8,297 nucleotides of DNA from Methanobacteriota archaeon (lineage in GTDB: Archaea; Thermoplasmatota; Thermoplasmata; RBG-16-68-12). The notes under the pieces were generated by a model that saw only the letters and a list, made by a program, of their open reading frames with translations, did not search any database and was not told the origin of the DNA. The position numbers and the translations under genes were made by a program. Shown one piece after another: positions 1-7,262 of this stretch. Position 1 is the stretch's first letter. Each line of letters begins with the position of its first letter. The stretch is from assembly GCA_005878665.1 (NCBI GenBank), contig VBLR01000132.1, positions 1-8,297 of the forward strand, read 5' to 3'.

Positions 1-283
1 GAATCCGCAGGACCGTCCCGCGCCCGCTCCGCGACAGCTTGCGCCGCAACTTGAGCGGCTCGCCCCAGATGCCGAGTCGACGTGCGACTCGAATCATCCG
101 CTGACTCTCCTCCTCGGGGATGAATTCCTCTCCACAGGCCCCGCACCGAAGCCCCTGCTCCACGAAGGTGTAGCCTTCGATCTCGGAAGTGATATCATCC
201 GCAGGGACGAGCCTCCGCTTCCCGCAATTGGGACAGCGCGTGTCTCGGCTACCCTTCGGATCCCGTGATGACAAAGACTTCAT
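1..283 (-). CDS. Zinc-ribbon / AbrB-like antitoxin candidate (partial, runs off the left edge)
   Basis: Translating the minus strand from the ATG at 283 gives 94 residues with no stop before the window edge. Residues 17-20 are CPNC and 47-50 are CGAC, a four-cysteine zinc ribbon like that of YgiT/MqsA-type antitoxins. From about residue 77 the sequence KLRRKLSRSGRGTVLRI matches the start of a SpoVT/AbrB DNA-binding domain, whose remainder lies outside the window. The ATG at 283 is the only ATG available: the frame closes upstream at a TGA (307-305), and the only other start is a TTG at 274. The gene begins inside the preceding toxin-like gene (35-bp overlap), so the two are probably co-transcribed. 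Proposed role: neutralise that toxin and repress the shared promoter. Seen: the cysteines and the AbrB-like segment. Inferred: the antitoxin role. Confidence 0.7.
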   Translation of the reverse strand, partial: MKSLSSRDPKGSRDTRCPNCGKRRLVPADDITSEIEGYTFVEQGLRCGACGEEFIPEEESQRMIRVARRLGIWGEPLKLRRKLSRSGRGTVLRI

Positions 284-494
284 CGTATTCGGCGTCGTAC
301 GCGATCATCAGCTTTTTGTGTCCTCTCTTTGGAACGAAGATCTCCCACCTTCCCCTTCCGACGCGCGAAGCCCGGAATGCGTCGCGCAACGCTTCCCTCA
401 GGTCGGTCTGATCCCAGTCCCCTTTTCTCATCCAAGTGTTCCGGAAGTGTTGGCTCACGTAAACGTGGACCCGGTCGATGTCGAACGGGAGCAA
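249..494 (-). CDS. Small toxin-like protein (DUF4258/RelE-fold type), first gene of a toxin-antitoxin pair
   Basis: An 81-residue protein. The N-terminal half is a charged helical region containing SQHFRNTW (14-21) and LREALRDAF (32-40). The C-terminal half looks like a small beta sheet: GRWEIFVPKRG, KKLMIAYDAEYDEVFVITG (61-78). This helix-then-sheet layout, ending in a V-ITG-type strand, resembles DUF4258 and related small RNase-toxin folds; I recall no exact family member with certainty. The TTG at 494 is the only early start, because an in-frame TGA lies 9 bp upstream. Gene order, toxin before a zinc-ribbon antitoxin, is like mqsRA. Catalytic residues cannot be named from sequence alone. 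Other possibility: a non-toxic small protein co-transcribed with a regulator. Confidence 0.62.
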   Translation of the reverse strand: MLPFDIDRVHVYVSQHFRNTWMRKGDWDQTDLREALRDAFRASRVGRGRWEIFVPKRGHKKLMIAYDAEYDEVFVITGSEG

Positions 495-515
495 AGTGGT
501 TCACTATCTTATGTA

Positions 516-535
516 ATGAATTTCATCTATATCAA
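516..535 (-). promoter_or_regulatory. Putative promoter/operator of the toxin-antitoxin pair
   Basis: An AT-rich patch in GC-rich surroundings. A TATA-like TTGATATAG (minus strand, about 535-527) lies about 33 bp before the TTG start at 494. It abuts an 11-bp perfect palindrome ATGAA-T-TTCAT (516-526). A second weak dyad, AGTG-GTT-CACT, lies at 495-505. These could be autoregulatory sites for an AbrB-type antitoxin; that is inference only. Confidence 0.35.
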
Positions 536-604
536 GATTCGGCCAGGGTGAGAGGATCCCTAGGCTCGGAGGTCCCATGGGCGACTTTCACCTGGCCCGT
601 CATA

Positions 605-613
605 TCCTTTATC
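605..613 (+). promoter_or_regulatory. TATA-like box for the DinB-fold gene
   Basis: TCCTTTATC is centred about 29 bp upstream of the ATG at 638, the spacing expected for a nearly leaderless archaeal transcript. GGAAGG (631-636) lies directly before the ATG and is too close to act as a well-spaced ribosome binding site. Confidence 0.45.
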
Positions 614-637
614 AGGGGAGCGTACTTCCCGGAAGGC

Positions 638-1156
638 ATGCCAAGCGTCGCCGACTTCCACGATATCTACGAATATAACTGGCGGGTCCTCCGCGACTAC
701 TGCGAGGCCCTCTCGAAGATACCGGAGGACGAACTCCTGAAGAACCGCGAGGCGACGCACGAATCATTGAAGAACATCTTCCACCACATCCTTTCCGTCC
801 ACGACGGTTGGCTCAACGTGACTGCCCAGGGCGGCTCGGCGGACCCGGCCATGCGCGAGAAGGATTTCGACGAGGTCCGATCGATGGAGCCCCTTCGCGG
901 CTACATGGAGAAGATCATCGCGAAGGAGAAACGGTACCTCGCCAAACTCACGGACAAGGACCTCGACCGCGGGGTGCAGCCGGAATGGAAGACCCGGCCC
1001 CATCCCCTCCGCGACGCCCTCCTGCAGGTGACGTTCGAACAGGCCCATCATGCGGGCGAGCTGATTGCCCTTCTCTGGCAAATCGACGTCGAGCCGCCCG
1101 AGATGACCTGGATCGATGTGCGCCTTTTGAACAAGGGTGACCCGGGGCCGTCATAG
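638..1156 (+). CDS. DinB-fold family protein (putative metal-dependent enzyme)
   Basis: A 172-residue, mostly helical protein with the pattern of the DinB/YfiT-like four-helix bundle. Helix 1 is roughly 6-28 (FHDIYEYNWRVLRDYCEAL). Helix 2 carries NIFHHILSVHDGWLN (46-60). The last core helix has TFEQAHHAGELIALLWQ (132-148). The likely metal ligands are H50 and H138, with E134 where many members have histidine. Members of this superfamily include thiol-dependent transferases and hydrolases; the substrate cannot be told here. The ATG at 638 was chosen because the frame upstream runs antisense to the toxin-like gene and a TATA-like box is correctly placed. The stop codon overlaps the convergent membrane-protein gene by 6 bp. 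Confidence 0.8.
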   Translation: MPSVADFHDIYEYNWRVLRDYCEALSKIPEDELLKNREATHESLKNIFHHILSVHDGWLNVTAQGGSADPAMREKDFDEVRSMEPLRGYMEKIIAKEKRYLAKLTDKDLDRGVQPEWKTRPHPLRDALLQVTFEQAHHAGELIALLWQIDVEPPEMTWIDVRLLNKGDPGPS

Positions 1157-2749
1157 GAAGAGTCGGCTCGTCATCGCCTGCAGGCCGGGGAACTCTTGCG
1201 GATCCCCGGTCCACTTGGCCATCAGGGGGCCATAACGGCGCTCCGCGCGTTCCAGGAAGATCCGCATTTCCTCCTGGACCTCGGCGGATGGCTTGCCGGT
1301 CATCGCGACCGCGAGGATGAACTTGGGACTCCGCTCGATGACGACGGTCCGGTCGCCGAGCTCGAGCCGGCGCAGCTCGTCCGCGCCGACGGCGAACGAC
1401 ACGCGCGCGAAATTCATGATCGCGGTGAGCATCCCCGCCATGACGTCGGGATCGATCTCGGCGCCATCTGAGCGGCTTGCGTGCGTCAGCAGGAGACCGC
1501 CTCCCTCGATCACGAAGACGTCCTCGACCTCGTAGCCGACTTTCTCCCGCACCGCGAGCGGCTCGAATTCGCGGTCGAGCACTCCCGCGGTCGCCTCGTC
1601 GAGGGCCGTGGGGTCGGCGCTCGCGAGGAGGACTCCATCGCCCGCGGTCACGAGGTCCCGCAGCGAGTTCACGAGGCGCACGACGCGCGCCGCCTCCAGG
1701 TAGTTCGACAGGTATTCAATCCCCTCGAGCAGCACGACGGCTTTGGGCTGCGACGCGACGAACTCGCGTACGAGCCGCTCGAGCAACTCTGGATTCGTCG
1801 GCGGAACGCGGTTCTGGCCCACGACCGACGTGAGCCAGAGGATCGGAGTGGCCGGCAAGTCGTAGTCATCGCGGACTTCGGTCGGCGTCCGCCGAGTAAT
1901 CACGAGGCCCAGCGACCCGAGTCGGACGGCCTCCCCGACGGCGAGGAACGCGAGCCGCGGCCGGCGCTCGCGAATCGCGTACGCATGGCCGGCCTTCAGA
2001 TCGAAGCGCCGCGGCACGCCCACCGGTTCCTCTTTCTGCGGCGAGACCACGAACATCCGGTAGCGCAAGACCGCAACCGCGAAGAGAGCGGCCATGGTGA
2101 ACGCGGTGATCGTCAGGTATGGGGGCGGGTACATGTCCGCGAAGATTCGCAGGTACGCGTACGACTCCGCGCCCGTTCCGTGAATCACGACGCCCGCGGT
2201 CATCAGGATCGCCTGCTTCCGGACGGTCGGATCCTTGTTGCGGATCAAGGTGCGGACGAGGACCGCGAGGGCCGTGGACATGAACAGCGTCGCGAACAGC
2301 GCGAGGCTCCCGCGGGCCCAGGCGTCCTCGACGACGACGCCGATGCCTCCGTACTCGTCCTCGAGGGTCGTGACCTGCGTCGTGACCCCGATCGCGACGA
2401 TCAGGAGCGAGACTTGGAGGAAGAGGTTCACGAGACGACGCCGCATGAGCTCGAAGCCCAGGAAATACTGGCCGATGAACGACGCCGTGAAGCCGACGGC
2501 GAGCATGTGGAAGAAGTAGAAGAGCCGAGCGATCGCGAGCGGTCCCGAATTCGTCCCGTAGTAATCGAGCGTCGATGTCCGCAGGAGATAGGCGAACGTG
2601 CCTGCCAGGACGAAGAAGACCATCGCGAGCACGAACGTGTCGCCCGCGCGGCGGTTCGGGATCTTCCGCACGACGTACGCTGCGGCGAGGAGGGCCAGGG
2701 AGCTGCTCCCAACCGAGATGAGAGAGTACCACTGGGAGGCTTCGACCAT
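1151..2749 (-). CDS. Seven-helix membrane signalling protein with DUF835 and a Roadblock/longin-like C-terminal domain
   Basis: A 532-residue protein. About seven hydrophobic segments occupy residues 1-230 (approximately 7-27, 38-57, 71-97, 107-123, 145-166, 178-199 and 208-228), arranged like the N-terminal sensor region of some archaeal histidine kinases. Residues about 252-398 match DUF835: GHAYAIRERRP, then an ILWLTSV strand, KAVVLLEGIEYLSNY (336-350) and GDGVLLASADPTALDE (370-385). Residues about 412-515 (LTAIMNFARVSF, ERSPKFILAVAMTG, ERRYGPLMAKWTGD) look like the Roadblock/longin-type small domain often found at the end of such archaeal proteins. There is no kinase ATP-binding region, so it probably senses a membrane or extracellular signal and passes it on by protein contact (inference). 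DUF835 has no firmly established activity that I know of. The ATG at 2749 follows a TATA-like box. Confidence 0.85.
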   Translation of the reverse strand: MVEASQWYSLISVGSSSLALLAAAYVVRKIPNRRAGDTFVLAMVFFVLAGTFAYLLRTSTLDYYGTNSGPLAIARLFYFFHMLAVGFTASFIGQYFLGFELMRRRLVNLFLQVSLLIVAIGVTTQVTTLEDEYGGIGVVVEDAWARGSLALFATLFMSTALAVLVRTLIRNKDPTVRKQAILMTAGVVIHGTGAESYAYLRIFADMYPPPYLTITAFTMAALFAVAVLRYRMFVVSPQKEEPVGVPRRFDLKAGHAYAIRERRPRLAFLAVGEAVRLGSLGLVITRRTPTEVRDDYDLPATPILWLTSVVGQNRVPPTNPELLERLVREFVASQPKAVVLLEGIEYLSNYLEAARVVRLVNSLRDLVTAGDGVLLASADPTALDEATAGVLDREFEPLAVREKVGYEVEDVFVIEGGGLLLTHASRSDGAEIDPDVMAGMLTAIMNFARVSFAVGADELRRLELGDRTVVIERSPKFILAVAMTGKPSAEVQEEMRIFLERAERRYGPLMAKWTGDPQEFPGLQAMTSRLFL

Positions 2750-2775
2750 CAGCCCCCGCGACGTACCGGGCCGGC

Positions 2776-2784
2776 GTTAAAAAG
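2776..2784 (-). promoter_or_regulatory. TATA-like box for the DUF835 membrane protein
   Basis: On the minus strand CTTTTTAAC is centred about 31 bp upstream of the ATG at 2749. No Shine-Dalgarno sequence is visible, which suggests a very short leader. It is one half of a divergent promoter region of about 160 bp. Confidence 0.55.
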
Positions 2785-2882
2785 CCCTTTCCCCAAAGTC
2801 TCACATCTGAGTCAATCCCCTCCCGGTTGCGGATATTCCCGCGTTGGTTTGTGGGCTCGTTTGGACTGGAAATTAGCCAGAA

Positions 2883-2891
2883 CTTTTAGTA
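2883..2891 (+). promoter_or_regulatory. TATA-like box for the cupin-dehydrogenase operon
   Basis: CTTTTAGTA is centred about 27 bp upstream of the ATG at 2914, with no Shine-Dalgarno between them. This fits leaderless initiation of the first gene of a two-gene operon. Confidence 0.55.
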
Positions 2892-2913
2892 TCACCCTCT
2901 CGTCAGGCGCCTC

Positions 2914-3282
2914 ATGCCGCGGATCGATGTCGTTCACGGGACCGACTTGAAAAAGGGCGAATCGACCTCGGGGATCGTTCGCGAGAAGGCTTTTGAGTCG
3001 GACACCGTCCTCGTTTCCCGAACGCGGTTGGACCGTGGAGCGGTTTCGGGTTGGCATCATCATGGCACCCGCGAACTCTACGGATTCCTCGTCTCGGGTC
3101 AGCTCCGCCTCGAGTACGGACCAAAAGGGACCGAGGTGGCCACGATCAGTCCCGGGGATTTCTTCCACGTCCCGCCGGGCTTGGTGCACCGCGATGTGAA
3201 TCCCGACCGAGGACACGGCGTGGTCGTCGTGAGCATCCTCGTGGGGAGCGGGGTTCCCGTGGTCAACGTTGAGGGCGCTTGA
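2914..3282 (+). CDS. Small single-domain cupin protein
   Basis: A 122-residue protein with both cupin motifs. Motif 1 is GWHHHGTRELYGFLVSG (46-62), supplying H48, H50 and E54. Motif 2 is PGDFFHVPPGLVHR (80-93), supplying H92. These four residues form the usual metal site of the beta barrel. The protein is essentially the cupin core, with no extra domain. Small cupins may be isomerases, dioxygenases, metabolite-binding proteins or sugar-modifying enzymes; nothing here decides among them. It is the first gene of a likely operon with the dehydrogenase 9 bp downstream, so the two may act on the same small molecule (inference). Confidence 0.85.
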   Translation: MPRIDVVHGTDLKKGESTSGIVREKAFESDTVLVSRTRLDRGAVSGWHHHGTRELYGFLVSGQLRLEYGPKGTEVATISPGDFFHVPPGLVHRDVNPDRGHGVVVVSILVGSGVPVVNVEGA

Positions 3283-3285
3283 GGT
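3281..3285 (+). promoter_or_regulatory. Shine-Dalgarno-like GAGGT before the dehydrogenase start
   Basis: GAGGT overlaps the cupin stop codon and lies 6 bases before the ATG at 3292, a good position for pairing with the 3' end of 16S rRNA. It supports that start and translation of this gene as the second cistron of an operon. The leading genes in this window lack such a site. Confidence 0.6.
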
Positions 3286-3291
3286 CGAGGG

Positions 3292-4137
3292 ATGTCGACA
3301 ACGATTGAGGACCGCGTGTTCCTAGTGACCGGTGCGAATTCCGGAATCGGCGAGGCCACGGCCCTGGGTCTGGCCCGGCTCGGCGGGACCGTCGTCATGG
3401 CGTGCCGGAGTGCAACGCGGGGCGAGGCCGCACGGCAGGACATCGTCCGGCAATCAGGGAACTCGCGGGTCTCGCTCGAACTCGTCGATCTCGCGAGCGA
3501 AGCCTCGACGCGGGCCTTCGCGGAGGCGTTCCAGAGGAAGTATTCGCGGCTCGACGTACTCATCAACAACGCGGGCCTCTACACCGCACACCGCAACGTG
3601 ACGGCGGACGGGCTCGAGCAGACGTTCGAAGTGAACTACCTCTCCGGATTTCTGCTGACGCACCTCTTGCTCGACCTCCTCAAGAAGTCCTCGCCCTCGC
3701 GCATCGTGAACGTATCTTCGCGCGCCCACGAGGGCAGCACGATCCGGTTCGAGGACCTCCAAGGCGAGCGCCGTTACAGCGGATACCGCGCGTACGGTCA
3801 ATCGAAACTCGCGCAGGTCCTGTTCACGCGCGAACTCGGGCGGCGCCTCGAAGGGACCGGCGTCACCGTGAACGCCTGCCATCCGGGAGTCATCCGGACG
3901 AACCTCGGCATGGGCGGTTCCTCCGTCGTCGTGCGATTCGTGCGGATGTTCTTCAAGGGCCCGGAGCGAGGGGCCGAGACACCGATCTACCTCGCTATTT
4001 CCCCCGCGGTGGAAGGCGTCACCGGGAAATACTTCGCGAACAGACGGATTCGAGAGCCGTCTCGGGCGGCGCAAGACCCGGACGTCGCGCGTCGACTCTT
4101 CGACGTCAGCGCGGAACTCGCCCATCTCTCCGTCTGA
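3292..4137 (+). CDS. Short-chain dehydrogenase/reductase (retinol dehydrogenase-like), probably NADP-dependent
   Basis: A 281-residue classical SDR with a full motif set: TGANSGIG cofactor loop (13-20), VDLAS adenine-contact region (65-69), NNAG (92-95), catalytic N115 in EVNYLSGF, serine in VNVSS (S142/S143), Y168 and K172 of YGQSK, and HPG (197-199). R39 just after strand 2 (ACRS) favours NADP(H) over NAD(H). The layout, including GVIRTNL and the C-terminal half, is closest to the retinol dehydrogenase/WW-domain oxidoreductase-like branch, which in prokaryotes reduces or oxidises varied aldehydes, ketones and alcohols. The substrate is unknown. It follows the cupin gene by 9 bp with a Shine-Dalgarno-like site, so the two are probably co-transcribed. 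Confidence 0.92.
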   Translation: MSTTIEDRVFLVTGANSGIGEATALGLARLGGTVVMACRSATRGEAARQDIVRQSGNSRVSLELVDLASEASTRAFAEAFQRKYSRLDVLINNAGLYTAHRNVTADGLEQTFEVNYLSGFLLTHLLLDLLKKSSPSRIVNVSSRAHEGSTIRFEDLQGERRYSGYRAYGQSKLAQVLFTRELGRRLEGTGVTVNACHPGVIRTNLGMGGSSVVVRFVRMFFKGPERGAETPIYLAISPAVEGVTGKYFANRRIREPSRAAQDPDVARRLFDVSAELAHLSV

Positions 4138-4157
4138 GGGCCGCGAGCCGCACCGGA

Positions 4158-4167
4158 ACCCTTATGG
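4158..4167 (+). promoter_or_regulatory. TATA-like box for the epimerase gene
   Basis: AACCCTTATG lies in the 57-bp gap after the dehydrogenase. Its centre is about 32 bp before the ATG at 4195 but only about 17 bp before the GTG at 4180. Transcription starting about 25 bp downstream would begin after that GTG, so this element supports the ATG start. Confidence 0.55.
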
Positions 4168-4194
4168 CGGTCTCCTTCCGTGCGGCGCGAGCGC

Positions 4195-5133
4195 ATGGAA
4201 GGAACGCGCGTCCTCGTGACCGGCGGCGCCGGCTTCATCGGCTCCCATCTCGTCGAGCGTCTCGGCGCCCGTAACGAAGTCGCGGTCCTCGACGACCTAT
4301 CGACCGGATCGCTGCGGAATCTCGAGACGGTCCCCCGGGAGGTCCGCGTGAAACGGGCCTCGATCCTGAATCGCAAGGCCTTGGCGACCGCCATGGAGGG
4401 CCACGAGATCGTCTACCATCTCGCGGCGAAGACCTCGGTCCCGGACAGCGTCGCGCATCCGGAGGCGTATTGGCGGACGAACGTCCAGGGCACCCTCGGG
4501 GTGCTCAAGGCCGCCGTGGATGCTGGCGTGCGGCGGGTCGTGTTCGCCTCGACCGCCGCGGTGTACGGGGATTCCGAGGACAACCCGAAGGTCGAGACGA
4601 TGCGCCCGGCGCCGGCGTCGCCCTACGCCACCACGAAGATGGTCGGGGAATTCGCCTGTGAAGAGATCGCCTCCCTGAAAGGCCTCGAGACGGTCGTCCT
4701 GCGGATCTTCAACGCGTACGGCCCGCGACAGGACCCGACGTCGCCGTACGCGAGCGTCATCGCGAAATTCTGCACCTCCGTGGCCGCCAACCGGGGAATC
4801 GAAATCTACGGGGACGGCACACAGACGCGGGACTTCCTCTACGTTGGGGATCTCACGACGGCCTTGGAGCTCGCAGGCGAACGACCCGTCGCGGGTCAGA
4901 TCATCAACGTGGGCTCCGGGACCGCGACGTCGGTGAGCGAGGTGGCCCGCCTCCTCTCGGAAATCAGTTCCGCAGCCCTCCGCACGAAACGGATCGAACC
5001 GCGACCGGGTGACATCCGCGATTCCCGGGCCGACATCACGAAGGCCGCCGAGAAACTCGGCTTCGCGCCGCGGACATCCCTCCGAGACGGCCTCGAGCGG
5101 ACCCTCGCGTGGTATCGGACGCGACGAACCTGA
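4195..5133 (+). CDS. NAD-dependent epimerase/dehydratase of the extended SDR type (UDP-sugar 4-epimerase-like)
   Basis: A 312-residue extended SDR. The Rossmann motif GGAGFIG is at 10-16, right after the first strand. DDLSTG (33-38) binds the NAD ribose. HLAAKTSVPDS (75-85), S119/T120 of STAAVYG and Y144-K148 of YATTK form the catalytic site. FNAYGPRQDP (172-181) and RDFLYVGDL (212-220) are typical of GalE/WbpP-like sugar-nucleotide epimerases. Expected reaction: inversion at C4 of a UDP-sugar, supplying precursors for glycans or protein glycosylation (family knowledge; the exact sugar is not determined). The length is normal. Starting at the GTG at 4180 would add MRRER before the motif and conflicts with the promoter position. 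It converges on the oligopeptidase gene with a 9-bp gap. Confidence 0.9.
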   Translation: MEGTRVLVTGGAGFIGSHLVERLGARNEVAVLDDLSTGSLRNLETVPREVRVKRASILNRKALATAMEGHEIVYHLAAKTSVPDSVAHPEAYWRTNVQGTLGVLKAAVDAGVRRVVFASTAAVYGDSEDNPKVETMRPAPASPYATTKMVGEFACEEIASLKGLETVVLRIFNAYGPRQDPTSPYASVIAKFCTSVAANRGIEIYGDGTQTRDFLYVGDLTTALELAGERPVAGQIINVGSGTATSVSEVARLLSEISSAALRTKRIEPRPGDIRDSRADITKAAEKLGFAPRTSLRDGLERTLAWYRTRRT

Positions 5134-5142
5134 GGGGACGAC

Positions 5143-7137
5143 TCAACCGGCTTCTCGGAGCCAGGCTTCGAACGGGCCGAAGCGCATCTCGCGACCGAGG
5201 AAGTCCCGGACCAACTCCGCCGCGGGCTTCTCGCTCCCCCGACCGAGGATGAGATCGCGGTATCGCTCCGCCTCTGCCGGGTCGAGCAGCGATCCGTGCG
5301 CCCGGAATCGGCTGAACAGGTCCTTCGCGATGACGAGGGACCACATGTACGTGTAATAGATCGCCGAGTATCCGTTCAGGTGGCCGAAGTTGCATTGGAA
5401 GTGCGTGCCCTCGAAATGGGGGATGAGCGGGAATCGGGAATGGGCCTCCCGCAACACCTCGGTCGTGTCGATCCCGGCCGCGTCCCGCGTGTAGTAGAGG
5501 AGGGACAGCGTCGCGTACAGGAGTTGCCGCTGGACCTCGTACGCGCGTCCGAAGGCTTCCGCCCGTCGCATCTGGGCGATCACGTCCGCCGGCAGAGGCT
5601 CGCCGGTCTCGTGATGGAGCGCGAACGTCCGCAAGACCTCGGGGTCTCGGACCCATTCCTCCAGCATCTGAGAAGGCGCTTCGACGAAGTCCCACTCGAT
5701 GCCGCCCATCGCATTTCGCCCCCATCGGACGCCGCCGGAGAGGAGGCCGTGCAGGAGGTGGCCGAACTCGTGGAAGAACGTCTCGACCTCGGAGAAGTCC
5801 ATCAGGGCCGGTCCGTGGCCCCCGTCCGGATCGGGGAAGTTGCACATGAGCGCCGCCTGCGGAAGGCGATGTCCGGCGGTCCCGACGACGAGGCCGGCCG
5901 CGGCCGCATGGGTGTACTTGTCCTTCCTCGGATGGAGGTCGAGGTAGAACCGGCCGAGACGCCGACGGCCGCGGTAGAGGTCGTAGACCTCGACGGACGG
6001 GTGCCACGCGGCTGTGCCGGAGATCCGCCGGTACCGGACGCCGAACATCCGGCTCGTCAACGAGAACAGCCCGTCTCGGACTCGACGAAACTCGAAAAAG
6101 GGGCGCAGCAGTTTCGCATCGAACGCGTACGATTCGGCCCGCACGATTTCCGTGTAGTAGTTCAGATCCCAGCGCTCCAGGGCCTCCGCCTGGGGGATGT
6201 CCCGACGTTTCCGGGCGAGGATTTCGTTGTAGTCCTCGTGCGCTCGTGGTTCGGCGACGTTTGCGACCTTGGACAGAAAAGCCCGCGCGGCGTCCGCGGT
6301 CTCGATCATCTTGTCCGCCGTGATGTAGTCGGCGAAGTGATCGAATTCCAGGAGACGCGCGAGTTCGTCTCGCTTGCCGATGAGTCGCGCGAGGACCTCG
6401 AGGTTCGCGGGATGGGCGCGATTCAGATATTCCTCCATGAGGTCGTGCCGGACGGACTCCTTCCGAGCATAGCGAAACACGGGGACCGAGTCCGGGTAGT
6501 TCGTCGTGATCGCGATCTTGCCGTCGTCGCCCGGCGGATGCGACTTCACGAAATCGTCGGGCAGGCCCTCGAGGTCCGCCGGTCCCACGCGGATCGTGCG
6601 GACATCCTCGCGGATGTTCTTGTCGAACTCTTGGCCGATCGCGGTGATCTCGTCCCGCAAGGCCTTCACCCGCGCCCTCGTCGCGTCGTCTCGGTCGACG
6701 CCCGCGAGGTGGAAGTCTCGGAGGATCTTGGTCACCGCGAAGCGGGTGGCGTCCGATTCGCCGGACACATCGAGCGCCGCGACGGCGTCGTACACGTCGC
6801 GGTTCAAGCTCAATTCCGTGGCGAACCGGTCCGCTTCCTGGTACGCGTCGTCTCCGGCCTGACGCATCGCGGCGTCCGGATGCACATCGAAGAGGAACTT
6901 CGGCTGCGAGAGGAGTTCCTCAAGCCGACGGGACAGCTCGTCGAACGGCTCGAGCGTGTTCTCGATCGTCCGTCGACCCGGGACCGCCACGATCTTCCGG
7001 AGGAGGGACCGGCATTTCCCCAGGTCTGCCTGAAACTGAGCCGCGAACTCCGCCGGCGTCTTCGCGAACAGCAATTTCGGCGAGGACAGTCGACCCGTTC
7101 CGCGTCGTGATTCCGACACGCTACACCGCAGGGGCAA
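5143..7137 (-). CDS. M3-family zinc oligopeptidase (thimet oligopeptidase-like)
   Basis: Up to 664 residues, near the usual family length. The zinc motif is H456-E-F-G-H460 within ETFFHEFGHLLHGLL. The third ligand is E486 of DFVEAPSQMLEEW, 26 residues after H460, as in thimet oligopeptidase. The substrate-binding region FGHLNGYSAIYYTYMWS (584-600) carries the conserved histidine and tyrosines. No signal peptide is seen, so it is cytosolic and should cut short peptides left by the proteasome or taken up from outside (family knowledge). The start is uncertain: TTG at 7137 gives the longest protein, but GTG at 7119 is equally possible. A weak TTCAAAG at about 7152-7158 would fit the GTG better. 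The first 20 or so residues are not part of the conserved fold. Confidence 0.93.
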   Translation of the reverse strand: MPLRCSVSESRRGTGRLSSPKLLFAKTPAEFAAQFQADLGKCRSLLRKIVAVPGRRTIENTLEPFDELSRRLEELLSQPKFLFDVHPDAAMRQAGDDAYQEADRFATELSLNRDVYDAVAALDVSGESDATRFAVTKILRDFHLAGVDRDDATRARVKALRDEITAIGQEFDKNIREDVRTIRVGPADLEGLPDDFVKSHPPGDDGKIAITTNYPDSVPVFRYARKESVRHDLMEEYLNRAHPANLEVLARLIGKRDELARLLEFDHFADYITADKMIETADAARAFLSKVANVAEPRAHEDYNEILARKRRDIPQAEALERWDLNYYTEIVRAESYAFDAKLLRPFFEFRRVRDGLFSLTSRMFGVRYRRISGTAAWHPSVEVYDLYRGRRRLGRFYLDLHPRKDKYTHAAAAGLVVGTAGHRLPQAALMCNFPDPDGGHGPALMDFSEVETFFHEFGHLLHGLLSGGVRWGRNAMGGIEWDFVEAPSQMLEEWVRDPEVLRTFALHHETGEPLPADVIAQMRRAEAFGRAYEVQRQLLYATLSLLYYTRDAAGIDTTEVLREAHSRFPLIPHFEGTHFQCNFGHLNGYSAIYYTYMWSLVIAKDLFSRFRAHGSLLDPAEAERYRDLILGRGSEKPAAELVRDFLGREMRFGPFEAWLREAG

Positions 7138-7262
7138 TCACGCGCAAGAGGCTTTGAACCTTCGGAGCAACCGCTGAACAAAGGACGAGGGATGCCCTTT
7201 CCCCATCCGAGGTCGAATCGTCCTTTCCGAATCCGCCGGGACAAATACCGATTTGCAGATCC

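Noticed and set aside
280..504. Minus-strand frame starting at GTG 504
   Set aside because: It is out of frame with the toxin-like protein and yields a P/R-rich sequence without structure.
329..637. N-terminal extension of the DinB-fold protein back to 329
   Set aside because: The extension is antisense to the toxin-like gene, is unlike any DinB N-terminus, and would begin upstream of the correctly placed TATA-like box.
1481..2950. A 489-codon open frame on the plus strand
   Set aside because: It is antisense to the DUF835 membrane protein, is dominated by R, E, D and H as expected for a GC-rich shadow, and shows no domain.
3402..4274. A 290-codon plus-strand frame overlapping the dehydrogenase
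   Set aside because: Arginine- and proline-rich out-of-frame reading of the SDR and epimerase start, with no recognisable motif.
5296..7110. A 604-codon open frame on the plus strand
   Set aside because: It is antisense to the M3 oligopeptidase, whose catalytic motifs are clear. Its composition is that of a complementary-strand shadow.
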